Source: Hyphomicrobium_A sp963817485 (GTDB lineage Bacteria; Pseudomonadota; Alphaproteobacteria; Rhizobiales; Hyphomicrobiaceae). From it: DNA of 64,000 nt. The DNA lies in contig CAWFOR010000012.1 in assembly GCA_963817485.1 (NCBI GenBank), positions 186,001 to 250,000 of the forward strand, written 5' to 3'. Made by a program: the position numbers and the translations under genes. This document shows positions 42,732-51,580 of this stretch, piece after piece. A model generated the notes under the pieces. That model worked only from the letters and a program-made list of their open reading frames with translations, made no database searches and was not told the DNA's origin. Numbering within the stretch: position 1 is the first letter of the stretch; each line of letters starts with the position of its first letter.

Positions 42732-44178
42732 ATGCTCCGCGAGAAACAATCGACATTTGTAAGCCAATTGTTGGCTCCAAACACCCTTCTGAAGGACTTT
42801 CGGCCCGATCAAGAGGGCAATGTCGCTATCGTATTTTGTTTGATGGCCACCGTGCTGATGTTGGCGGTCGGCGCAGCCGTCGATGTCGGACGTTGGCTGC
42901 ATGCGCGGGACCAAACGGTTGCTGCGGTCGATGCGGCCCTGCTTGCTGGCGGACGTCAGCTTCAAACCGATAACAGCGATCAGGACAGCGCGATTGCGGC
43001 TGCCCAAAAGTTATATGTTCAGAACACCAAAAGCCGACTGCCGGTGGTCAGTGATACAATCGCCTTCGCCGTCGGCAACGACGGGATATCGATGGTTGCG
43101 AATGGCACGGCGTACATCCAGACTCCGTTTCTGCAGATAGCCAGCATCGACAAGCTGCCGCTGATCGCCGAGGGACAGCAGCCGATTGCGCAGGCCCAGC
43201 TTGCCGTGACGGGTGGCAATGGCAGTCAGATCCAGAGCCTCGAAATATCCGTGATGCTCGATGTCACGGGATCGATGGCGGGGCAAAAGCTGCAGGACCT
43301 CAAGGACTCCGCCAGCGACCTGCTCAACATCGTGCTTTTGAGCGGCCAGAGCAATTTATCCGTCAAAGTGGGAATCGTACCGTTCTCGGAGGACATCAGG
43401 CTCCCGAATACGGCTGCGATCAACCTGGCTCGCGGCACCGCCAACCTGCCGTCAACCAAGTCCATCACGACCGGTTCCGGCTGGTCGCAAACGACGACCA
43501 AGTATTATCTCTCGGATTGCGTGGTAGAGCGTGCCGGCAATGAGAAGTACACGGACGCAGCGCCCGCCGCGGGCCAGTACGTCATGGCGCACTACACTAC
43601 GTCGTCTTCCGGCGGCAAGGGCAAGTGCACCGTCCCGAAGCACGGCCGCGATTGCACCGTTGACCAGCGACAAGAGCTCACTCCTTACGATCGTATCGAA
43701 CCTGAAGGCGGCAGGCGGCACCGCCGGCCACCTCGGCACGGCTTGGGCTTGGTACCTGTTGTCGCCGAACTGGGCGTCCCTTTGGCCAACGAGCACGCCC
43801 GCGCCTTACGGCACCGAAACCGTACAGAAGATCGCGATCCTGATGACCGATGGCGAGTACAATACGCAGTACGACTCGAATGGCATCTCAGTGAACCAGA
43901 ACAGTTATCCCACCTGCTCGAGCGCCGCGAACGACTGCTCGACGACGCAGGCGCGCGCGCTGTGCGCGGCCATGAAGCAGAAGGGCATCGTAATCTACAC
44001 CATCGGGTTCCAGCTCGGAGGTAACCAGACCGCCATCGATACTTTGAGCCAGTGCGCGACTGCACCGACCACGCCGATGGATCATGTCAAATTCTACAAT
44101 GTGACTAGCGGAGTGCAGCTGAAGCAGGCGTTCCGCGATATCGCGCTGAAGCTCACTTCACTGCATCTCTCAATGTAA
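42732..44178 (+). pseudogene. TadG-like pilus-assembly protein with VWA domain, frameshifted
   Basis: The N-terminal part (frame from ATG 42732, with GGAGAG upstream) has the TadG/TadE membrane segment (NVAIVFCLMATVLMLAVGAA) and then a VWA domain with MLDVTGSMAG, a DxTGS metal-binding motif. After KCTVP (about 43637) this frame degenerates. The sense continues one base later in the next frame with STAAIAPLTSDKSSLL, TVQKIAILMTDGEYNTQY and the C-terminus AFRDIALKLTSLHLSM. Dropping one base near 43638 restores a protein of about 481 residues. Known relatives act in Flp/tight-adherence pilus assembly or as secreted VWA proteins. It may be a real mutation or a sequencing error. The flanks look less GC-rich than their neighbourhood. 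Confidence 0.75.
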
Positions 44179-44238
44179 TGAGCTTTCGCTCGAGCGGCAT
44201 CGTCATGAGCGACTTTGGTGAGGAGGGAGGTATCCGGA

Positions 44239-44457
44239 GTGAGAACCCCCCAGCGAATGCGCCCAAGGACGTTTCAAACCGCGCAGCCGGATCTGGACGT
44301 ACCAAGCATTGGGAACGCCAAGACGCTGAGGGCGATGCTGATCTATTCCGGTCTCGTCGTCGTGGCTGCCGCCAGCCTCAGCTTCTTCGTGGTAGTCGAA
44401 GATCGCTCTGTCTACACGGTCCCACTCATCAACCTTGTCAAGAACCTGCTCGAGTAA
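44239..44457 (+). CDS. Small membrane protein 1 of a tiny-gene operon
   Basis: A 72-residue product from GTG 44239, with a strong GGAGGGAGG 8 bases upstream. A basic/polar N-terminal stretch of ~32 residues precedes one helix (MLIYSGLVVVAAASLSFFVV), then a short periplasmic or cytosolic tail VPLINLVKNLLE. The stop codon TAA overlaps the ATG of the next gene (TAATG), implying translational coupling. No family is known to me. Confidence 0.55.
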   Translation: MRTPQRMRPRTFQTAQPDLDVPSIGNAKTLRAMLIYSGLVVVAAASLSFFVVVEDRSVYTVPLINLVKNLLE

Positions 44458-44594
44458 TGGGCGAGATGCGCGCTCTCGTGGTTGTCGTTGTGGTCTTTGG
44501 TGTTCTCGCCTTCGATCTGGCGGGCAACCAGGGCAGATTGCTTGCGGCCGTTCGAGATTTCGAGCACGCAGTTTTGCGTGGAGCTGGCTATTAA
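44457..44594 (+). CDS. Small membrane protein 2 of a tiny-gene operon
   Basis: A 45-residue product starting at the ATG that overlaps the upstream TAA. It has a single N-terminal hydrophobic helix (MRALVVVVVVFGVLAFDLAG) and a short amphipathic tail (LLAAVRDFEHAVLRGAGY). Similar tiny proteins of this general shape occur in alphaproteobacteria, but I recognise no function. Coupling to its neighbour supports it being real. Confidence 0.5.
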   Translation: MGEMRALVVVVVVFGVLAFDLAGNQGRLLAAVRDFEHAVLRGAGY

Positions 44595-44608
44595 GAGGAG
44601 CGGCGGTT

Positions 44609-44827
44609 ATGTCCGAAGGGCTAAAGCGCTTGCATGAGCTGGACCTGCAGATTGCCGAAAGCCGCGCGCGTATCATTCAGCAGAAGCAATACATCGCGGA
44701 GCTTATGAGAAACGACTGCAACGCGGCTGCCAGCAAAGCTCTTTTGAGCGAGGAAGAGTGCCTCCTACGTTTGATGACTGCACAGCGGACGCTCGTGGAG
44801 CGGTCGCTCAGGGCCCTGACTCCTTGA
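44609..44827 (+). CDS. Small coiled-coil protein 3 of a tiny-gene operon
   Basis: A 72-residue product with AGAGGAG upstream of the ATG at 44609. It is almost entirely helical and charged (LKRLHELDLQIAESRARIIQ, then QYIAELMRN and MTAQRTLVERSLRALTP), suggesting a small coiled-coil homodimer. Two cysteines lie in the middle (NDCNAAAS and EECLLRL). It is 14 bases past the second tiny gene and likely shares its message. Confidence 0.6.
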   Translation: MSEGLKRLHELDLQIAESRARIIQQKQYIAELMRNDCNAAASKALLSEEECLLRLMTAQRTLVERSLRALTP

Positions 44828-44844
44828 CTATCGATGGCCTTTCA

Positions 44845-44991
44845 CCTGCGCCTGCCGCGGCTGCTCGAGCCGGGTGAGACGTGAAACACCCACCGCGGCG
44901 AAGTGGCGGCTCCTTCTCCTTCCTGGTGGCGCTAACGCCTCCGCTGCCGGGACGCCTCGTCCACCAGCTACCGTATTTCGTCGACCCCTGA
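44845..44991 (+). pseudogene. Decayed 3' fragment of a DUF4166 gene
   Basis: The first 35 bases (44845-44879) are identical to 42319-42353 in the intact DUF4166 gene. The rest of the 147-base segment, up to a TGA matching the DUF4166 stop, remains clearly similar with substitutions. The reading frame is broken soon after the identical part by a TGA (44882 area). The fragment lies in the same orientation as the intact gene, 2.5 kb downstream. Confidence 0.8.
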
Positions 44992-45159
44992 GCCTCCCCC
45001 GCGCTTTCGGGGACGGGCATCTTCGCCATCTACCGGGTGCGGCGGCGGCGCTCCTAAGCGTCGCGAAGCTCAGTGTTCGTTGGACTTCATCTCACTGCCG
45101 CTCCTGCTTGCACACGGCCGGGACGCACGATAAGAAGCCGCCTCTTCCCGCCCGCTTCC

Positions 45160-45249
45160 GGAGAGGTGGCTGAGTGGTTGAAAGCACCGCACTCGAAATG
45201 CGGCATACTCGCAAGGGTATCGTGGGTTCAAATCCCACCCTCTCCGCCA
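45160..45249 (+). tRNA. tRNA-Ser (anticodon CGA)
   Basis: GGAGAGG opens the acceptor stem and CCTCTCC closes it, followed by G and an encoded CCA. The anticodon loop reads CTCGAAA (anticodon CGA), a long variable arm follows (ATACTCGCAAGGGTAT), and the T-arm is GGGTTCAAATCCC. The class II structure and 90-nt length fit serine. Upstream, TTGCAC (45108-45113) with TAAGAA 17 bases on is a weak promoter candidate. Confidence 0.97.
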
Positions 45250-45284
45250 GCCATCATCCCATCCGTACGCGTGAGCGCTGACCC

Positions 45285-46133
45285 ATGAAGCTCGTTCGAT
45301 TTGGCCATCCCGGTGCCGAGAAGCCCGGCATCGTGGACGCTCACGGCATGATCCGCGATCTCTCCGGCTTTGTGTCGGACTTCACCGGAGCGACGTTGTC
45401 GCCGGAGTCGCTCGCCATGATACGTGCGCTCGACACGGATGCGCTGCCGCTGGCGCCGGCCGGCGCCCGGATCGGGGCGCCCGTGGCTGGCTCGCGCAAT
45501 TTCATTGCCATAGGCCTCAACTTCGCCGACCACGCGAAGGAGACCAACCAGGAGATCCCGACCGAGCCGATCCTGTTCAGCAAGGCGCCCAACTGCATCG
45601 TCGGGCCCGACGACGACGTCATGTACCCGAGGGACGCGGTCAACATGGACTGGGAGGTGGAGATCGCCTTCGTCGTCGGCACCCGCGCCCGCTACGTCGC
45701 CGAAAGCGAGGCCATGGCCCACATCGCCGGCTTCTGCATCTGCAACGATCTCTCCGAGCGGCGCTTCCAGGTGAAGCGCGGAGGCCAGTGGGTCAAGGGC
45801 AAGTCGGCGGAGACGTTCGGGCCGATGGGGCCGTGGCTCGTGACGCCCGACGAGATCCCCGACGTGGGGAACCTCGCCATGTCGCTCGACGTCAACGGCG
45901 TGCGCAAGCAGACGGGCTCGACCAAGACGATGATCTTCTCGATCCCGTTCCTGCTCGCATACATCACGCAGTTCATGGTGCTCGACCCCGGCGACGTGGT
46001 GACCACCGGCACGCCGCCCGGCGTCGGCTCGGCGCGCAATCCGCGCGAATACCTCAAGGCCGGCGACGTGATGACGCTCGCGATCGACGGCCTTGGCACG
46101 CAGCGCCAGACGGTCGTGCCGTTCAAGATGTGA
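45285..46133 (+). CDS. Fumarylacetoacetate hydrolase family protein
   Basis: A 282-residue FAH-fold protein. An N-terminal ~60 residues (MKLVRFGHPGAEKPGIVDAH) precede the barrel: NFIAIGLNFADHAKET, then EPILFSKAPNCIVGPDDDV, and the metal-binding acidic residues in NMDWEVEIAFVVG. GDVVTTGTPPGVGSARNP marks the C-terminal loop. Such enzymes cleave or decarboxylate beta-diketo acids (fumarylpyruvate, oxaloacetate, acylpyruvates). The exact substrate cannot be told. It stands alone, ended by a hairpin shared with the convergent membrane-protein gene. Confidence 0.9.
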   Translation: MKLVRFGHPGAEKPGIVDAHGMIRDLSGFVSDFTGATLSPESLAMIRALDTDALPLAPAGARIGAPVAGSRNFIAIGLNFADHAKETNQEIPTEPILFSKAPNCIVGPDDDVMYPRDAVNMDWEVEIAFVVGTRARYVAESEAMAHIAGFCICNDLSERRFQVKRGGQWVKGKSAETFGPMGPWLVTPDEIPDVGNLAMSLDVNGVRKQTGSTKTMIFSIPFLLAYITQFMVLDPGDVVTTGTPPGVGSARNPREYLKAGDVMTLAIDGLGTQRQTVVPFKM

Positions 46134-46146
46134 GCCGCCCAGAACG

Positions 46147-46178
46147 AAAAAGCCCCGCCAATCAGCGGGGCCTCTTTC
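46147..46178. terminator. Bidirectional terminator
   Basis: GCCCCGC (46152-46158) pairs with GCGGGGC (46165-46171) around a 6-nt loop. It is followed by CTCTTTCTC on the plus strand and by a T-run on the minus strand (AAAAA at 46147-46151). It sits between the convergent stops of the FAH gene (46133) and the large membrane protein (46204). Confidence 0.85.
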
Positions 46179-46203
46179 TCTTAGTCCGCCGTGAGGGCGA
46201 TCT

Positions 46204-49200
46204 CTAATTCAGACGGTTGCGCTCGTCGAAGGCTGCGCGCTTCTCGCCGGCGAGCGGCGCTTGGTTGAAGCCCACTTCAAGCCTCCGCCACGACATCTCG
46301 TTGCCGCGGGAGTTGCCCCTGAAGGCATCGACGAGCGCGCGCGCGATATCATAAAGCTCGCCCTGCTCGGTCGAGAGGCCTCCGGCGCCTGCGTCCGCCT
46401 CCAGCGCCTCGACCATCGTCCTCAGCACCATCTCGTAGGGGCCGTTCGGCAGCAGCATGATGATCGGCCAGTTCTGCTCGATCTCCTGATAGGCATCGCG
46501 CAGGAGCTGGCGCTCCCAGTCCGCGCCCGGCTTCAGCTTGCCTTTGATGTGCGTGTAAGCCTGATCGAGCGAGAGCTGCGCTTCCTCATCCCGGACCGTG
46601 AGCTGCTGATCGAGCATCTGGTTGCTGTGACGGGCACGAGCGAAGGCCTCATTGGCCGCGATGGCGGCACCGAAGGCCGCGCCGTGCAGGTCTTCAAAGA
46701 AAGTCGGATCAAGGTTCATGGCCTCGAGCAGCCGCGCCGTGTAGCGCGACCTCAACGCACTCGCCTCCTCGGGCGTGTGCTCCGGGAGCGAGGGTCTGTG
46801 CTCGATCGCCTTCGAACGCTCGGTGATCGACCCACCAAAGCGCGACCCCTGTGCTCCTGGCGCCGCGATCTGGCGCGGGCCGCCGGGGACGACGAGCGAG
46901 CGAGCGCGGATGCGTGCCAGCGTCTTATAGAGGTCCTTGTGCACGAAGTAGTGCGAGGCGTCCTTGCCCGCGCGCTGCACGCGGTCGAGCGTGGCGCCGG
47001 CGTTGAGCGTGTTGCGCACGGTGCGGACGTCCGCGGGCGCAACCTCGCTGAGCTTGATCTCGGCGGTGAAGCCGCGATCTTCGCTGATGGGGTGCATGTA
47101 GTGCAGCACCGTCTCCGCGTTCTGGTTGACGTCCGGCAGCAACGCCACGCCGACGATCTTCTCGAGCTCGGCAAGGTCGACGTTGGACTTATCCGCCTCG
47201 AACGCGCGTTTAGCTACGATCGCCAGAAACTCATAGAGCTCGGAACGCACGAGGTAGCGATCCGAGGTCGCGTCGTACTCAACCGCATTGATGGTGGCGC
47301 CCGCATTGAGGACGGAGAGCACGCGCTGAGCGGCGTGAGGATCTAGTTGCTCCGGACGCACCTCGGACATGAAGCCCTGATCGTTCGTTATCGGCCGCAT
47401 GGCGCCGAGCGTCAGGCGGGCGTTGTCGAACGTGTCGGGCAGCAGCGCGTTTTCGACGATCGCCTCGAGCTGCTGCGAGTTGCGGCCCTTGCTGCTCGGC
47501 ACGTCCGCAAGCGGGGAGCGCACGGCATTGGCGCCGAAGAGGCCGGTCATGAAGATGAGCGAGTCGATGCCGATGGCGATGGCCAGCGCGAGGTAGGCCA
47601 GGCGGTTGCCGTCCTGGAAGGCGTTCCAGGTGACGACGAAGCGGTGCGCCTTGTCGTCGCGATTCATCTCGGCAAAGCTGATCTTCGTCCGCAGCTCGTC
47701 GGTCTGCTTGCTCGGCAGCCCGCTGTCGGCCAGGCACTTCGCCGCGAATGCAAACAGCGAATCTGTAGACTGATGCTGCGCGAGCTTGTCGCCGCCGACG
47801 CAATTGGCGTTGAAGGCGTTGGTGCCGGTCTCCAGCGCGAACAGGGTGGCTGCGGCCTCGCTCGCCTGCTTGGGATCGCAGTCGATGCCGGAGACCTTGG
47901 GTTTCGTGACCTCGGCCGAATACATGGCGTTGTAGAGCTGCGAGCAGCGCTGCTGCACGATGCCGAGCCGCTCCGCCGTCGGCTCCTGGCGGAACTCGAC
48001 GCGCGCCTTCTCGAACGCGGGAAGCACGCGACCGGGATCCACGTGCTGCTCGGCGTCCTGGCCGGCGGCGTTGTCCTGCGCCATCTTGATGCGCTGCTCA
48101 GCCGTCTCCTGCTCGCCCTTGTATTTGGCAAGCTCGCCGTCGATTGATGCCAGCTCCTGCTTGATCTGCGAGATGCGCGTATCCGAGGTGTCGAGACGCT
48201 TCTTGGCATCCTTCACGCGGTCTTCCTGGATCTTGTAGGCCGCCTGCATCTTTTCCAGCTCGTCCATGCGCTGGCGGTAGATCGGACCCTTGCCTTCCTT
48301 GAGCGTGCCTTCGACGCCTTTGTCTTCGGCCATCGCCTCGACGCGTTTGGCGTCGATGGCGCGCGAGCGTGTGTCGAGCTCCGATTTCGTCGCCGCGTAG
48401 TCGGCGGCAAGCGTCGCCCGGTCGGATTGGATGCGTGAGAGCTCGTCCGTCAGCGTCGTCTTCTTGCCCGCGATGCCGGCCTGGCCGCTCTGGGCCGTCG
48501 TGATGCGCTCCTGCTGCTCCTTGATGCCCCGGTTGCGCTGCTCGATCTGGTCGTTGAAGTATTTCTCGATCTCGCCGGTCGAGCCCTGTGCTGCGGTAGC
48601 GAGTTTGTCGAGCTGACTGTCATAGGTATGCCAGCCCTCGCTCTTGAACAGCGATTCCGTTTGCACGAGCTGCTGCGCCGTTATCGTTTCGCCGATGTCG
48701 GCGACGATGCCGGTCACCTGGTTTTCGGCGCGCAACTGCGCAACGCGCTCGCGCTGGTCCTTGGGGAACACGGCGTTGAAGCGGCTGTCGAAGGAGAAGA
48801 ACACCGAGGTCGACATGCAGGCGAGGAACATCACCCAGAGCATCGAATTCTTGGCGATGATGCGCAGCGCTTGCGCGTAAGGAGCGACGACGTCGGAGCG
48901 GGCAAACACGGTTAGCAGGCCAAGTCCGCCGAAGAGCACGCCGGCGGCGGTGAGGCCCTGGATCCAGCGGTCGGCGGCGATGCCGTGGCGGAGCTGGTAG
49001 AAGAACAAGGCGGCGGCAAGAAACACAACCGACAGCGCGATCACGACCACGAGCGGCGCAGTGACACGCGCCAGGCCGCTGCGCGGGACCGTGCTCATGC
49101 CGGTAGCGAAGCTTTCACCGATCAGCCAGGCGACGATCAGCATCACGCCGTGAATGCCGAAGGTGAACATGAGCGACAGCACCAATTCCCCGGTGAAGTT

Positions 49201-49434
49201 CGTCATGCCGTCCCAGGTGGTCCAGCCGCCGGCGAGCGACAACACAATCGCCGCCGTACCGAGCATCGCGAGCTGCCAGTTGGTGAAGAAGATTTCCTCG
49301 ATGACCCGCCACAGCCGCGGGCCGACCTTGAAGAGCAGCATCACGGCCGCGAGCACCGCGGCCCCCAACAGGAAGCTCCGCGTGTAGGCCGCGGGGTTGG
49401 CGATCACACCGTCGACGAATTGCTTGACGTCCAT
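46204..49434 (-). CDS. Giant membrane coiled-coil protein with tandem ~101-aa repeats (paralogue B)
   Basis: A 1076-residue protein of unknown function. Membrane helices lie near residues 20-38, 53-72, 84-108, 123-147, 157-178 and 194-214. A coiled-coil region covers about 225-490, followed by a Cys-containing helical part. A seventh helix lies near 605-630 (AIGIDSLIFMTGLFGANAV). The tail then has two tandem repeats of ~101 residues, starting ENALLPDTFDNA (about 656) and GVALLPDVNQNA (about 757), both with LNAGAT. The second helix ends WTTWDGMTNF, matching FATWHGMRDF in the 613-residue protein, and the IGID helix also matches. I chose the ATG at 49434 with GAGG upstream. No enzyme motif is seen. 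Confidence 0.75.
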   Translation of the reverse strand: MDVKQFVDGVIANPAAYTRSFLLGAAVLAAVMLLFKVGPRLWRVIEEIFFTNWQLAMLGTAAIVLSLAGGWTTWDGMTNFTGELVLSLMFTFGIHGVMLIVAWLIGESFATGMSTVPRSGLARVTAPLVVVIALSVVFLAAALFFYQLRHGIAADRWIQGLTAAGVLFGGLGLLTVFARSDVVAPYAQALRIIAKNSMLWVMFLACMSTSVFFSFDSRFNAVFPKDQRERVAQLRAENQVTGIVADIGETITAQQLVQTESLFKSEGWHTYDSQLDKLATAAQGSTGEIEKYFNDQIEQRNRGIKEQQERITTAQSGQAGIAGKKTTLTDELSRIQSDRATLAADYAATKSELDTRSRAIDAKRVEAMAEDKGVEGTLKEGKGPIYRQRMDELEKMQAAYKIQEDRVKDAKKRLDTSDTRISQIKQELASIDGELAKYKGEQETAEQRIKMAQDNAAGQDAEQHVDPGRVLPAFEKARVEFRQEPTAERLGIVQQRCSQLYNAMYSAEVTKPKVSGIDCDPKQASEAAATLFALETGTNAFNANCVGGDKLAQHQSTDSLFAFAAKCLADSGLPSKQTDELRTKISFAEMNRDDKAHRFVVTWNAFQDGNRLAYLALAIAIGIDSLIFMTGLFGANAVRSPLADVPSSKGRNSQQLEAIVENALLPDTFDNARLTLGAMRPITNDQGFMSEVRPEQLDPHAAQRVLSVLNAGATINAVEYDATSDRYLVRSELYEFLAIVAKRAFEADKSNVDLAELEKIVGVALLPDVNQNAETVLHYMHPISEDRGFTAEIKLSEVAPADVRTVRNTLNAGATLDRVQRAGKDASHYFVHKDLYKTLARIRARSLVVPGGPRQIAAPGAQGSRFGGSITERSKAIEHRPSLPEHTPEEASALRSRYTARLLEAMNLDPTFFEDLHGAAFGAAIAANEAFARARHSNQMLDQQLTVRDEEAQLSLDQAYTHIKGKLKPGADWERQLLRDAYQEIEQNWPIIMLLPNGPYEMVLRTMVEALEADAGAGGLSTEQGELYDIARALVDAFRGNSRGNEMSWRRLEVGFNQAPLAGEKRAAFDERNRLN

Positions 49435-49688
49435 TGCCTCGGCCTCTCCTCGCCCTTCGTTCCGCGGTCTCGCCGGGTCCTCCGTTCGAGGACAATGCCT
49501 GCGGCGCAAAGGTCACGCGCGGTGCAGCATGACCACACCTCCTGGCCGCTTCACGGCAAGAATGCGGCAATCGCGTGCGCGATCACCGACGATTTCGAGC
49601 GCGGCCGAACGAATCGAGAATTGGGGATTCGTCATCCTTAACGCAAGCATAAGATGCTGTTGTCGTGAACCTGGGAGGGTTCTGCTGC

Positions 49689-50846
49689 CTACACGGCTTC
49701 GAACAACGCCGCGAGGCCCATACCACCTTGGGCGCCCAGTGCAGCGACGCCGAGTGGCGCTCGCTTCCCCTCGCCGCGCGCCATGCGCGTGAAGAGACGC
49801 GTGACGAGCACGGCACCGGCGGCGCCGAGCGGATGCCCGCGTGCGATCGCGCCGCCGTCCGGATTGAGCAGGTCCTCGTCGAGCTCTAGGCTCTGCACCA
49901 ACGCAATGGCCTGCGCCGCGGAGGACTCGCTCAACTCGATGATGCCGATGTCGGACCGCTTGAAGCCGTTGAGGCGCTGGTTCAGCGTCTTCATGGCCTC
50001 GATGGGGGCCGAGGCCTCCTCCTCCGGGCCGACGCCGCGGATTGCCTGGGCAACGAGGCGTAGCGCACGCGGCTTGCCCAGCTCAGCCCATATGCGCTCC
50101 GATACGATGACCGTCATAGCGGCCCCATCGTGCATGGCGCTGGTGTTGCCTGGGGTCAGCGTGCCGTCCGGCTGCTGGTAGGGAGCAAGTTGCGCCAGAT
50201 CCTTGAAGTCGGGCTCCACCGCGCTCTGGTCGCGCGCCTCCTCCGCATTGGCGCGGATGGGCACGATTTCGCCAGTGAGGCGCTTGCTCGTGCGTGCGGC
50301 CTCGGCCTTGAGATGCGTGCGCAAGGCAAAGGCGTCCTGTTGCGCGCGGCTGATGCCGAGCCGCGCGGCCAGTGCTTCCGTCGCTTCAACCAAGGGCGGA
50401 ACTCCGCCTTCCTCGGCCGGGCCGGGCTCGAAGCTCGTGAAGCGCGGCAACTGATAGAGCGTGCGCGGCTTGGCGATGCGCCAAGGGGCCGTTGAGAGCG
50501 CCTCGGCGCCGCCGGCAACCATGACCTCGGCATCGCCGGCTGCAATCGCGCGGTTCGCCGCCAAGATCGCGTCGAGTCCGGAGCCGCACTGGCGGTCGAT
50601 GGTCGCCGCCGGCACGCTGTCGGAAAGGCCGGCTGCGAGTGCGATAAGCCGGGCGGGGTTGCCCCCTTGCGTGGCGTTGCCGACGATGACCTCGTCGACC
50701 CGGTCGGCATTGATGCCGGCATCGCGCAGAGCCGCCGCCACGATGGGAGCGCACAGTTCCTCGATCCGGCGGCCTTTGTGCAGGCCGCCAACACGGCCAA
50801 GCGCGCTACGCCGCGCCGCGATTATGTATGCGGGAGATGACGCCAT
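49689..50846 (-). CDS. Thiolase-family protein with altered active site
   Basis: A 385-residue thiolase-fold protein. The nucleophilic cysteine is present (C87 in TIDRQCGSGLDAI), as is the GGAIARGHPLGAAG histidine loop. The second catalytic element, normally CxGGG near the C-terminus, reads GAQGGMG, so the acid/base cysteine is missing. The usual NEAFA motif reads SESSAAQA. It is therefore unlikely to be a normal acetyl-CoA acetyltransferase; degradative or biosynthetic thiolase activity should not be assumed. The real PhaA with all motifs is at 60229-61416. The gene is divergent from zur. Confidence 0.8.
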   Translation of the reverse strand: MASSPAYIIAARRSALGRVGGLHKGRRIEELCAPIVAAALRDAGINADRVDEVIVGNATQGGNPARLIALAAGLSDSVPAATIDRQCGSGLDAILAANRAIAAGDAEVMVAGGAEALSTAPWRIAKPRTLYQLPRFTSFEPGPAEEGGVPPLVEATEALAARLGISRAQQDAFALRTHLKAEAARTSKRLTGEIVPIRANAEEARDQSAVEPDFKDLAQLAPYQQPDGTLTPGNTSAMHDGAAMTVIVSERIWAELGKPRALRLVAQAIRGVGPEEEASAPIEAMKTLNQRLNGFKRSDIGIIELSESSAAQAIALVQSLELDEDLLNPDGGAIARGHPLGAAGAVLVTRLFTRMARGEGKRAPLGVAALGAQGGMGLAALFEAV

Positions 50847-51070
50847 CGGCTGGGTCTGAAAATCCTAAAAAGGGGCCTCGGAGCACGCAACGAAGTGCCC
50901 GCAACTGTTGTCGATATTTGTTGTCGGGGTGGGAGTAACCATATGATGGTGGCAGAAAAGGGAACGGTTCCATTGCGCTAGGCGATGGACTTATTCTGAG
51001 GCGCTATGCTCGAAACCTTCAGTGGTATAAAGTGACCGAAACAAAAACGGCAGCGCGGCAGGGTGGAATA

Positions 51071-51574
51071 ATGTCTGAGAGCTCGGCGAAGCTCACGATT
51101 CCGGCGTCCGCCTCACAAAGCGACCGTCGTCTGGCCAAGGCCGTAGAGCGGGCCAACCAAGCCTTCGCCGACAAGAGCCTGCGATTTACCAAGCTTCGTC
51201 AGGACGTGTTCCAGGAGATCGCGTCGACGTACGCCTCGATCGGCGCCTACGACATTCTCGCCCGTCTAGCGGAGAAGGGCACTCGGCTCGCGCCGATCTC
51301 GGTCTACCGTGCTATCGACGCGCTGCTCGAGGCCGGTGTGATCCATCGCCTGGAGAGCAAGAACGCGTTCTTCGCCTGCCGCCGTCTCGATCACACCGCC
51401 GGACGCCGCCCGATCTTCCTCGCCTGCGAGAAGTGCAACGCGGTCCAGGAAGTCGACTCGGAAGGCATCTTCGAGACGATTGACCGCGTCTCACGCGCCA
51501 CCTCGTTCCAGCCGCGCGTAAAATTCGTCGAGGTCTCCGGATTGTGCCGCAACTGCGCATCGAAAAAGGACTGA
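51071..51574 (+). CDS. zur: Fur-family regulator, zinc-type (Zur)
   Basis: A 167-residue Fur-family protein. The winged helix is RFTKLRQDVFQEIASTYASI with APISVYRAIDALLEAGVIHR. The C-terminal dimer domain has two CxxC pairs (ACEKCNAV and LCRNCASK) for the structural zinc. The order zur-znuC-znuB behind it identifies it as the zinc regulator more than the sequence alone does. It would repress zinc uptake when zinc is plentiful. I see no convincing Zur box upstream. The ATG at 51071 follows GGTGGAATA. Confidence 0.85.
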   Translation: MSESSAKLTIPASASQSDRRLAKAVERANQAFADKSLRFTKLRQDVFQEIASTYASIGAYDILARLAEKGTRLAPISVYRAIDALLEAGVIHRLESKNAFFACRRLDHTAGRRPIFLACEKCNAVQEVDSEGIFETIDRVSRATSFQPRVKFVEVSGLCRNCASKKD

Positions 51575-51580
51575 AGGCCG

